Source of the DNA: Prevotella sp.
Lineage (GTDB): Bacteria > Bacteroidota > Bacteroidia > Bacteroidales > Bacteroidaceae
Assembly (NCBI GenBank): GCA_017619375.1
Contig: JAFZSL010000038.1
Location: 111,389 to 175,388 of the forward strand
Direction of reading: 5' to 3'
Length of the DNA: 64,000 nucleotides
A program made the translations under genes and the position numbers. The notes under the pieces were generated by a model, which was not told the DNA's origin, did not search any database, and saw nothing but the letters and a program-made list of their open reading frames with translations. Shown here in pieces: positions 44,977-52,920 of the stretch. Every line of letters starts with the position of its first letter. Position 1 is the first letter of the stretch.

Positions 44977-46791
44977 TCATTTATCTTTCAGTTCCTCCCA
45001 TGCTTTTTGTATTTCGTCCATCAATACGTTGGCCTCCGCATTCAGTTTTGCTAACTCTGCATGAATCTCATTCATACGCTCATGGAAGTCCACGCCGTCA
45101 TCTTCCTTTTCTGCTACGCCGACGTAAGCACCAGGAGTCAACGAATAGTTCTTTTCTTCAATCTCCTGAATGGAGGCAATCTTGCAAAGACCGAGGACAT
45201 CTTGGTATTCTCCATTCTCGCCAAACTTTGAAACAAGCCATTCACGTTGGCGAGCAGTTTCGAGGACGTCTTCCAGTTCTGCTATTAATGCGTTCTGCTC
45301 TGACTCAATGCGCTTTTTGTCCTTACGCTGGGCGTTGGCAATGAGTTGCTTAGCCTCTGCCTTCCGTTTCTGAATGGCTTCCTCTAAAGCAGGAATGGTT
45401 TGGCCTTGTAGTGCTTTGTCATAATCTGCTATCAGTGCCTTATACTTCTCCTTCTCTCCCCGATACAGATGCACGATGGCTTGCAGGTTGCGGAGTTGCC
45501 ACTCTGTCCATTCATTCAGCGTACGGTCAACCACTGTATAGTAATTGCGGGCATCAATGAAAAGCACCTTGTCACGGATGTCTGCGTTCTTGTTCCTATC
45601 AAAGAACCACAGCGAACAGGGCAGCGAGAGCGTGTAGAAGAAATTATTACCCACACTCACCATCACATCCACATCGCCCGTGCGCACCAATTTTTCACGG
45701 ATGTCACAGTCTTTGTTGGCACTGTCTGTCGCCGAACTGGCCATTACGAAACCAGCGCGACCATGGTCGTTCAGGTATGCATGGAAATAGCTTATCCAGA
45801 GATAGTTGGCATTGCCGATTTCTTTGGTCTTCTGATTCACACCCGGCAAGCCAAAAGGCAGACGACCAGCAGCAGATGCAGACTCTGCTTTCACCTTATC
45901 AACATTGAAAGGAGGATTGGCCATCACATAGTCACACTTACCTGCAAGGTTATGGGCATCGTGGTAGAAGGTGTTGGCTTCATCGCCGGAGATGATTTTT
46001 CCGTTGAGTCCATGCACTGCCATATTCATCAGACAGAGTTGGGCATTGTATTCCACCTTTTCCTGGCCGAAGAAGGTCATGTTGGTGTTGGCGTTCAGTC
46101 CCGCCTGATTCACAAAATCACCCGTCTGCACAAACATACCGCCACTGCCACAGGCCGGGTCGAGCATCACCCCTTGTGTGGGTTCCAGCACATTCACCAG
46201 CATCTTCACCAACGACTTGGGAGTGAAGAACACACCGTCGTCTGAGGCAACGGCTTTGGCAAACTTGGAGAGGAAATACTCATAGATACGGCCTATGATG
46301 TCACCGCCCACTTCGTCTATGGTCTTGTTGTTGAAGATGCGAAGCAACTCGCGCAAGAGGTCATCGGCAAACATCGTATAGGTCTTGGGGAGCACACCCG
46401 TCAGCTGTTCGCTTTGTTCCTCGACCAATTGCATGGCATTGTTCACGGCTTCGCCCAGCGAGTTGATGTCCTGTCCGTCCTTAGTCTTCAAATGAGCATC
46501 GAAAATATTATCTGGGAGATTCACCAAATAGTCGAACTGAGCCTCACGAGGCAGATAGAGCGCACTCTTGGCGGCAAAGTCGCTCGGCTCCACCGGCATC
46601 ACACGCCCACCACGACTCGGGCGGTTTTCCAGAATCTCAGCCTCCACCATCTTATATCGGCTATAGGCATATCGCAAGAAAAGCAACGCCAATACAGGCA
46701 TGCAATACTGGCTGCTTGTCAACTTACTTCCTTGTCTTAGAAGATCTGCCGATTCCCAAAGTTCGGCTTCGAGTTTTCGTATATTAATCAT
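44977..46791 (-). CDS. hsdM: Type I restriction-modification DNA methyltransferase subunit
   Basis: HsdM methylates adenine in the HsdS target. The 604-residue protein has the SAM-binding motif LDPACGSGGMFVQ and the catalytic N-P-P-F motif in YVMANPPFNVDK, an N-terminal helical HsdM domain and a C-terminal coiled-coil region. It is the first gene of the operon hsdM-fic-hsdS-vbhA-like-hsdR. Stop codon 44977 and the following fic gene are 15 nt apart or contiguous, depending on the fic start. Confidence 0.96.
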   Translation of the reverse strand: MINIRKLEAELWESADLLRQGSKLTSSQYCMPVLALLFLRYAYSRYKMVEAEILENRPSRGGRVMPVEPSDFAAKSALYLPREAQFDYLVNLPDNIFDAHLKTKDGQDINSLGEAVNNAMQLVEEQSEQLTGVLPKTYTMFADDLLRELLRIFNNKTIDEVGGDIIGRIYEYFLSKFAKAVASDDGVFFTPKSLVKMLVNVLEPTQGVMLDPACGSGGMFVQTGDFVNQAGLNANTNMTFFGQEKVEYNAQLCLMNMAVHGLNGKIISGDEANTFYHDAHNLAGKCDYVMANPPFNVDKVKAESASAAGRLPFGLPGVNQKTKEIGNANYLWISYFHAYLNDHGRAGFVMASSATDSANKDCDIREKLVRTGDVDVMVSVGNNFFYTLSLPCSLWFFDRNKNADIRDKVLFIDARNYYTVVDRTLNEWTEWQLRNLQAIVHLYRGEKEKYKALIADYDKALQGQTIPALEEAIQKRKAEAKQLIANAQRKDKKRIESEQNALIAELEDVLETARQREWLVSKFGENGEYQDVLGLCKIASIQEIEEKNYSLTPGAYVGVAEKEDDGVDFHERMNEIHAELAKLNAEANVLMDEIQKAWEELKDK

Positions 46792-46851
46792 TCCTTATAT
46801 GTTTAAAGGATCTTCCTTCAACCAAAAGATTTCATAGTCTTGATTCTGTTA

Positions 46852-46859
46852 CAAAGGTA
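46852..46859 (-). promoter_or_regulatory. Promoter -7 box of the restriction operon
   Basis: The minus strand reads TACCTTTG with TTG about 18 nt further upstream (46880-46878), giving a leader of about 55 nt before hsdM. Confidence 0.55.
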
Positions 46860-46950
46860 GTCATTTTGTTTCACAATCAACGGTTCATCTATTGAAATCT
46901 TTCTTTGAACGGAATAAAAATATTGAAATCCGCATTTTTTTCACCCATTC

Positions 46951-46982
46951 GGTACATTGTACCAAATATCTTTGTATCTTTG
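46951..46982 (+). promoter_or_regulatory. Palindromic operator next to a doubled -7 box of the xylanase gene
   Basis: A perfect 13-bp palindrome GGTACATTGTACC (46951-46963) lies 3 nt ahead of two back-to-back TATCTTTG boxes (46967-46974 and 46975-46982). The palindrome occupies the usual -33 zone. The start codon of the GH10 gene is about 100 nt downstream. Confidence 0.6.
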
Positions 46983-47085
46983 CAAAGCAAAAACAGGGGG
47001 CATCCCGGTTGTTGATTTCCGTTTGGCAGCAATCGGCATGCGCCACCTTGGAGATTAAGAAAACTATTATCAAACTATAACACTT

Positions 47086-49773
47086 ATGAGAACATTTTTT
47101 ACTCACTTCACCAACCTCAAGTTAAGAAGGCTTGTGCCAGTAGGTCTGTTGCTGGCGGCAACCCTCACACCCTTGACGGCAGACGCACAGTTGTCGTCGA
47201 ATCCCGACAAGTTTTTGGGCAACATCACGACAAGTTATTCCGTGGACTACGGCAATGAGAAGTTCTACCAACTGTGGAACCAGATCACCCCAGAGAACGA
47301 ATCGAAATGGTCGTCGATTGAAGGTTCACGCAGGGGCAGTTTCAGTTGGGGCGGCTGCGACAACGCCTTCAACTACGCCAAGAACCACAATTTCCCATTC
47401 AAGTTCCACTGCCTCATCTGGGGTGCACAGTATCCCAACTGGCTCAACAGCCTCTCCACCGAGGAACAGTACAAGGCCATCGAAGAGTGGATGGACGCCA
47501 TCAAGGCACATTATCCCGAACTCCCTTTGATTGACGTGGTCAACGAGGCCGTTGCAGGCCACCAACCCGCCCCCTACAAGGCAGCCCTTGGCGGTGACGG
47601 TGCAACAGGGTTCGATTGGATCATCAAGGCCTTCGAGATGGCCCATGAGCGTTGGCCGGACGCCATCCTCATCTACAACGACTACAACACGTTCCAGTGG
47701 CAGCGCCAGCAGTTCATCGACCTTGTCAAGACGCTGCGCGACGCCGGCGCCCCCATCGACGCCTACGGCTGCCAATCGCACGACCTCACCGACATGAGCC
47801 TGAGCAATTTCAAGGCCGCCATGGTGGAGATTCAGAACGCACTGAAGATGCCAATGTACAGTTCAGAATATGACATCGGCACGTCCGACGACCAACTCCA
47901 GTTGCAGCGTTACAAGGAGCAGATTCCATACATGTGGGAAGCCGACTACTGCGCTGGCATCACCCTGTGGGGATACATCTACGGCCACACCTGGACCACC
48001 GACGGCAACTCCGGCCTGATTCGCGACGGAAAGGACCGTCCCGCCATGACTTGGCTACGCGAATACATGAAGAGCGAAGCCGCACAAAACGCGAAGAGTC
48101 CCTTCCCCGGCATGGTGAAGGAAGCATCTGTCTATGTCAAGGCAGCATCCCTCGCCGTCACCAAAGGTGAAGAGGTGCCCATCACCATCAACGCACGACT
48201 GAAGACCAAGACGATAGACCATATCGACCTCTATGTCAACAACCAATTGGTATGCACGTTGACAGAAGCCCCATACAAAGCCTCATATACACCCGAGGAA
48301 ACCGGCAAGTACGACATCAAAGCTGTTGTCACAGCTACCGACGGTGCTCAGTTCGAACGTTGGTCAGGGTTCACCGCCTACAACCCACGCTCACCCTTCA
48401 AGGGAGAGATTGAACTCCCCGGCACCCTCCAGGCAGAGGACTTCGACATGGGCGCAGAGGGCATGACCTACCATGACTCCGACACGCAGAACGAAGGCGG
48501 CACCAACTACCGCAACGACGGCACCGGCGTGGACATCGTCACTGGCAACGGCGGCTACGCCATCGGTTACACCAACTCCGGCGAATGGCTGGAATACACG
48601 GTGAACGTGAAGGAAGCCGGTGTCTACTCCTATGAAGCATACGCCTCATCGGGTGTCACCAACTCCTCCTTCAACCTCGCCTTGCACACCCAGGACGGCC
48701 TTGTCCCGCTCACCAACAACATCGCCGTTCCGATGGTGACCTCCAACAGTTGGAGCACCTACAGGGCACTCTACGGCAGACTCCTCGTCCCGCTGGAGGA
48801 AGGCAAGCAAATCATCCGCATCAACATCACCGGCAGCAGTTGCAACATCGACAAGGTCGTGTTCAAACACGTCGATGTGAATCCCGACATACAAATCGCC
48901 ATCTCCGCCGACCCGTCGCCGGCCACCATCAACGAGAACACCACCATCAAGGTGGATGCCTCGTGCGAGACCAGCCCTGTCAAGAGCGTGAGAATCTACC
49001 AGGGCGACGTGCTGATGAAGACCCTCACGGAAGCACCATACGAGACAACCTACAAGCCAACGGCGAAAGGCACCTACAACTTCACCGCCGTGGCAGAGAC
49101 CGAAGACGGCAAGGAGTCGGAGATTGCCAAATTCACTTTGACAGCCAACCCGAGGCGCACAGCCTACAAGGGCATCATCACCTTGCCCGGCATCCTTGAA
49201 GCCGAGAACTTCGACAAGGGTGGCGAGGGCTTCACCTACCATGACTCCGACTCCCAGGATGAGGGCGGCGCCAACTACCGCTCCGACAGCGAGGGCGTGG
49301 ACATCGTGAAGTTCAACAGCAGTTACGTCATCGGCTACACTGCCGCCGACGAGTGGTTGGAATACAGCGTCAACGTCACCTCGGCCGGCAAGTACTCCTA
49401 CGTGGCCACCGTCTCCTCCGGCTCCACCGGTTCCGGCTTCTCCATCGGTCTGTCGGATGGCAGCACAGTGACCAAACTTGCCCAAGTGAACGTGCCGCAG
49501 ACGGCCAACAACAGTTGGGACACCTACAAGACGGTGACCGGCACGCTCAGCAAAGAACTTGAGGAAGGCCAGCAAATCCTGCGCATCACCATCACCGGCC
49601 CGTACTGCAACATCGACAAGATTGAGTTTATCAACACAACGGGCATCGAAGACGCCATCGTCAACGAGGACAACAACCGCTTCAGCAACATCTACAACCT
49701 CTGGGGCGTCCGCGTGGACAACAACTACAAGGGCATCGTCATCAAGAACGGCAAGAAGGTCATCCAGCGATGA
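47086..49773 (+). CDS. GH10 endo-1,4-beta-xylanase with two CBM6 modules
   Basis: GH10 enzymes cleave the xylan backbone. The 895-residue secreted protein has a signal peptide (LTPLTADAQ) and a GH10 barrel (residues about 38-345) with acid/base Glu154 in DVVNEAV and nucleophile Glu261 in YSSEYDI. Two Ig-like plus CBM6 pairs follow (Ig about 355-445 and 600-690; CBM6 about 450-595 and 695-840), the CBM6 copies sharing AEDFDMG/AENFDKG, YHDSD, EGG-x-NYR and GEWLEY/DEWLEY. The C-terminus YNLWGVRV...GIVIKNGKKVIQR is the local exported-protein tail. It has its own palindrome-bearing promoter and terminator. Confidence 0.96.
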   Translation: MRTFFTHFTNLKLRRLVPVGLLLAATLTPLTADAQLSSNPDKFLGNITTSYSVDYGNEKFYQLWNQITPENESKWSSIEGSRRGSFSWGGCDNAFNYAKNHNFPFKFHCLIWGAQYPNWLNSLSTEEQYKAIEEWMDAIKAHYPELPLIDVVNEAVAGHQPAPYKAALGGDGATGFDWIIKAFEMAHERWPDAILIYNDYNTFQWQRQQFIDLVKTLRDAGAPIDAYGCQSHDLTDMSLSNFKAAMVEIQNALKMPMYSSEYDIGTSDDQLQLQRYKEQIPYMWEADYCAGITLWGYIYGHTWTTDGNSGLIRDGKDRPAMTWLREYMKSEAAQNAKSPFPGMVKEASVYVKAASLAVTKGEEVPITINARLKTKTIDHIDLYVNNQLVCTLTEAPYKASYTPEETGKYDIKAVVTATDGAQFERWSGFTAYNPRSPFKGEIELPGTLQAEDFDMGAEGMTYHDSDTQNEGGTNYRNDGTGVDIVTGNGGYAIGYTNSGEWLEYTVNVKEAGVYSYEAYASSGVTNSSFNLALHTQDGLVPLTNNIAVPMVTSNSWSTYRALYGRLLVPLEEGKQIIRINITGSSCNIDKVVFKHVDVNPDIQIAISADPSPATINENTTIKVDASCETSPVKSVRIYQGDVLMKTLTEAPYETTYKPTAKGTYNFTAVAETEDGKESEIAKFTLTANPRRTAYKGIITLPGILEAENFDKGGEGFTYHDSDSQDEGGANYRSDSEGVDIVKFNSSYVIGYTAADEWLEYSVNVTSAGKYSYVATVSSGSTGSGFSIGLSDGSTVTKLAQVNVPQTANNSWDTYKTVTGTLSKELEEGQQILRITITGPYCNIDKIEFINTTGIEDAIVNEDNNRFSNIYNLWGVRVDNNYKGIVIKNGKKVIQR

Positions 49774-49795
49774 CCCACTTGTGATTGCAATATTG

Positions 49796-49834
49796 AAAAA
49801 AGGTTGGCTTGGGTTTTCAAGCCAACCTTTTTTT
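49796..49834 (+). terminator. Rho-independent terminator of the xylanase gene
   Basis: A 16-bp perfect stem (AGGTTGGCTTG against CAAGCCAACCT plus A:T pairs) with a 6-nt loop and a T tail. Confidence 0.9.
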
Positions 49835-49895
49835 CCAAGGAATCGGATTAGTCAGAATTAGGGTGTCCTTTTGCAGTATTAACTTTTTAGCACTA

Positions 49896-50200
49896 TTAAT
49901 CAAAATGATTATCCGCTATTTGCCGTAAACCCATAAAGGTCATCTTTCTGTAGCCGGAGCGCACGGGACCCTGGAAGGGTCACCTTTCAGTAGCCGGGGT
50001 GTGCGTAGCACCCCTGGATGGAAATGCGATAGAGGGGCTTCGACCCTGAAGGGGTCGCCCAAACGTTGATGAGGGGGCACTCTTTCAGAGTGCAGAAAAT
50101 CCCTTCTGACATGCCGCAGGTCCTACGGACACTACGGTTATTGAAAGGTGACGCTTTCAGCGTCATATACGGATAGATGCGGATAATCATTTTAATCAAA
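49896..50200. mobile_element. MITE-like non-coding element, about 292 bp
   Basis: AAAATGATTATCCGC at 49902-49916 is repeated in perfect inverted form at 50179-50193. The 9-bp TTAATCAAA flanks both ends as a direct repeat (49896-49904 and 50192-50200, overlapping the inverted ends by a few bases). The interior has no gene but several short palindromes (GCACTCTTTCAGAGTGC, GACGCTTTCAGCGTC, ACCCTGAAGGGGT) and a partly repeated TAGCCGG motif. Confidence 0.65.
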
Positions 50201-50306
50201 GACCCCACCCCATCCCCTCGAGGGGAGGGGATATGCGCACCGCCATTCTTGTCGTTTTTGGCACACGAACAATTATCATGATAGAAAAAAAAGGACAGCC
50301 TAATTC

Positions 50307-50414
50307 CGATTACTCTGAATACTCTGAATACTCTGAATACTCTGAATGCTCCGAATGCTCTGAATGCTCTGAATGCTCCGAATGCTCCGAATACTCTGAA
50401 TACTCTGATTACTC
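50307..50414. repeat. 9-bp minisatellite
   Basis: Twelve units of CTGAATACT or CCGAATGCT follow each other without interruption. It lies between the MITE-like element and the end of the DUF5715 gene. The plus-strand reading (SEYSEC repeats) is not a credible gene because it runs on antisense into DUF5715. Confidence 0.92.
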
Positions 50415-50436
50415 ATGTCCCTCCCTTTCTGCAAAA

Positions 50437-51141
50437 TCACTTCCTCGATGTAATGTGGAAGCAATGCTGTTTTTGTTCATATTTGACATAGCAACGCTTT
50501 TCGTTGCGAAGTTGTTCCAGCACTTCTCCCAAGATGTTGGCCAGTAGTTTGGTGCTCGCCGCATTCCCCTTCAACGATTGGCGGTCGAAACGAACATAAG
50601 TGATGTCGAACGTCGTGGCATATTGGTGGGCCGAGTTTGGCGAAGCATTACCATTGACTTTTCGAAGGCTTTCAACATCATCCCCGGTGCGGAGAAGGGA
50701 AGTGACGATGACCCGATGTTTCCTGAGTTCCTGATTCTCCAAGGTCGCTTGGAAACGAGAGCCAATCTCATCAAGCAGGTCTGCAGCAGCAGGTGTCAGA
50801 TAGGCGACAGAGTGTGTCAGGCGATCCACCTTGTATTTGTCGCAGGTCTCTATCTTTGTCAGTTTTTCCTTTGGCAGCAAATCTTTATGGTCAACCGGTT
50901 GGATACCATACTTCTTTGCTGCCTTCAATTGAGTGGTGTTGACATCACCAAAATGATACTTACTTTTCACGATATCAGCCGAAGGCCTTGGCTGATAGGA
51001 ATAATGGCGATAGACACGCCACGCACCGTAAGCGAAAACGATAAAAGCAGCAAACAGGATAATGAGCACTTTCCCATGTTTTGAAAGGAGGGTTTGCTGT
51101 TTCTCGACCGTCTTCTTTTCCTCAATTGTTTTCTCTTCCAT
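50437..51141 (-). CDS. DUF5715 family membrane-anchored M15-like peptidase
   Basis: The 234-residue protein has one N-terminal membrane helix (VLIILFAAFIVFAYGAW) and a periplasmic domain. Its motif TSLLRTGDDVESLRKVNGNASPNSAHQYATTFDITY and final CFHIT resemble the S-x-H-x-x-G-x-x-x-D and H-x-x zinc-binding pattern of VanY/DacB-type D,D-carboxypeptidases, the basis of DUF5715. A role in peptidoglycan trimming is inference. It starts 38 nt after the GH125 stop on the same strand. Confidence 0.8.
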   Translation of the reverse strand: MEEKTIEEKKTVEKQQTLLSKHGKVLIILFAAFIVFAYGAWRVYRHYSYQPRPSADIVKSKYHFGDVNTTQLKAAKKYGIQPVDHKDLLPKEKLTKIETCDKYKVDRLTHSVAYLTPAAADLLDEIGSRFQATLENQELRKHRVIVTSLLRTGDDVESLRKVNGNASPNSAHQYATTFDITYVRFDRQSLKGNAASTKLLANILGEVLEQLRNEKRCYVKYEQKQHCFHITSRK

Positions 51142-51179
51142 ACTGATTCACAAAATAAAGGGAACAATTTTTTATCACA

Positions 51180-52649
51180 TCAATGTTTTTGTATCTTCCT
51201 CAACAAGTCCACCTTTCCGTCGTCAATCAACTTGAGGATCAATTCTCCGAAGAGCGTGTTTTGCCAAGCGAACCAGGAGCGGGTGTATTTCGAAGCATCA
51301 TCCTTGTGGAACGACTCGTGCATGAACCCCGTGCCGTTGTCGGTATCGACGAGCATCTGGAGGCATTGTGTAATCTCGTTGTCATCCCGACTGGTGAAAG
51401 CCCTCATCATGATCGACATCGGCCACACCATGTCATGACCGATATGCGGGCCACCGATGCCCTCCCCCACCTTTCCACGGAAGAAATAGGGATTGTCCTC
51501 GCTCCAAACGAAACGGCGCGTGTTCTGATAGACAGGGTCATCGATATCCACATCACCCAGATATGCCATGGCGAGCAGACTGGGCACATTGGCGTCGTCC
51601 ATCAAAAGTTGGTTGCCGAAGCCATCCACCTCAAAGGCATAAACGGGGCCATATTTCGGATGCTGATAAACAGCATACTTCTTCAAGGCAGCCTCCACCT
51701 CATCGGCCAGAAGGGTGAAATCAGCAGCCGCCACAGCATCGTGGTTGACTTTCGTCAGCACCTCTGCTATCTTGCGCAAGGAGGTCACGGCGAAGAAGTT
51801 GGAGGGCACGAGATAGAGGAAAACGGTGGCATCGTCGGAGGGTCTGAATACCGATGCGATGAGGCCCACGGGTTTGACGGGGTTGCCGTAGCCATCGTTA
51901 CACACCGTGTCATACTGCCTGTTGGTGGTGCGCATGAAACGATATGGTCCCTTGTTTTCCTTGCGCTGCTGCTCACGGAAGGTTTTCAAAATCTTTGAGA
52001 CGGCCTCGCGCCACAAATCGCCGAAAATCGTGTTGTCGCCCGTCACCTGCCAATAGTAGTATGCCAGACGGATAGGATAGCACAAGGAGTCGATTTCATA
52101 TTTCCTTTCGTGGAGGAAAGGATTCATGTCGGTATAGTCCGACTCCCATTCGCTGCCGGTAGGCCCCATGTTGAACGCATTGGCATAAGGGTCGAGGCAG
52201 ATGCACTTCAACTGCCTGAGTATGGTGCCCCTAACCATGCGGCGTATCTTCTCGTCTTTTTTGGCAAACTGCACATAGGGCCATACCTGTGCACCCGAGT
52301 CGCGCAGCCACATGGCATGGATGTCGCCGGTATAGACGAAGGTGTCATCCTCCCCATCCTCGGTCAGACTGTAATGCACGGTGGTGTCCAACGTGTTTGG
52401 GAAGCAGTTCTCGAACATCCACGCCAGATAGGGCGCACCATTCAGCAATTTCTTAACCTCCGTGATTTTCTTCTCGATGGTTTCGGAGGTGAACAGTCTC
52501 TCGTCGACAGGAGGGCGGCGCGAGACCCTGATGTTGTCGGTAGGAACAGCAATCGACTGGGTGTAAGACTTCCGGGAGGGTTCCTGGGCATTTACATTTC
52601 CCGCCATGCCAAGCAACATGGCCACAAGAATTATTTTTTGCTTAGACAT
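51180..52649 (-). CDS. GH125 exo-alpha-1,6-mannosidase
   Basis: GH125 enzymes remove terminal alpha-1,6-mannose without a metal ion. The 489-residue secreted protein (signal MSKQKIILVAMLLGMAGNVNAQ) has the (alpha/alpha)6 barrel marks of the family: ENCFPNTLDTTV, VYTGDIHAMWLRDSGAQVWPY, SEWESDYTDMNPFLHERKYEIDSLCYPIRLAYYYW, FRPSDDATVFLYLVPSNFFA and MDDANVPSLLAMAYLG. It is divergent from the GH127 gene and upstream of DUF5715. Confidence 0.94.
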   Translation of the reverse strand: MSKQKIILVAMLLGMAGNVNAQEPSRKSYTQSIAVPTDNIRVSRRPPVDERLFTSETIEKKITEVKKLLNGAPYLAWMFENCFPNTLDTTVHYSLTEDGEDDTFVYTGDIHAMWLRDSGAQVWPYVQFAKKDEKIRRMVRGTILRQLKCICLDPYANAFNMGPTGSEWESDYTDMNPFLHERKYEIDSLCYPIRLAYYYWQVTGDNTIFGDLWREAVSKILKTFREQQRKENKGPYRFMRTTNRQYDTVCNDGYGNPVKPVGLIASVFRPSDDATVFLYLVPSNFFAVTSLRKIAEVLTKVNHDAVAAADFTLLADEVEAALKKYAVYQHPKYGPVYAFEVDGFGNQLLMDDANVPSLLAMAYLGDVDIDDPVYQNTRRFVWSEDNPYFFRGKVGEGIGGPHIGHDMVWPMSIMMRAFTSRDDNEITQCLQMLVDTDNGTGFMHESFHKDDASKYTRSWFAWQNTLFGELILKLIDDGKVDLLRKIQKH

Positions 52650-52719
52650 TATTTACTAGCTGTCATTATGTGATGATAAAATAACATTTTGATTTCTGTT
52701 CCCATTTTTTGAATATGAA

Positions 52720-52727
52720 CAAAGATA
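52720..52727 (-). promoter_or_regulatory. Promoter -7 box of the GH125 gene
   Basis: The minus strand reads TATCTTTG with a predicted leader of about 65 nt; no -33 TTG at standard spacing. Confidence 0.45.
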
Positions 52728-52838
52728 GTGCAAATATAATCAAAAAGTGGCATTTATGAGTAAATCCACCTCTGAAACGTTTGACACATCTATTTTTTTT
52801 GCAAATATGAACTCATAACCATATCAATATCGTCCAAA

Positions 52839-52893
52839 AGATGTAAATATAGAACATCTCCCTTGCGGGCTTTCTGTTTTTTTAATAACTTTG
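52839..52893 (+). promoter_or_regulatory. Promoter of the GH127 gene with adjacent inverted repeat
   Basis: TTG at 52863-52865, 20 nt, TAACTTTG at 52886-52893. Just upstream, AGATGT (52839-52844) and ACATCT (52854-52859) form an inverted repeat that could be an operator. Confidence 0.7.
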
Positions 52894-52920
52894 CATCACA
52901 CCAAAAACCCTACAACAATC

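Noticed and set aside
49921-50178. RNA gene or group II intron piece inside the MITE-like element
   Set aside because: The palindromes are short and no intron domain or tRNA-like structure could be drawn; a repeat element explains them better.
50233-50547. A 104-residue plus-strand frame with SEYSEC repeats
   Set aside because: It is produced by the 9-bp minisatellite and then runs antisense into DUF5715; it has no start context or family features.
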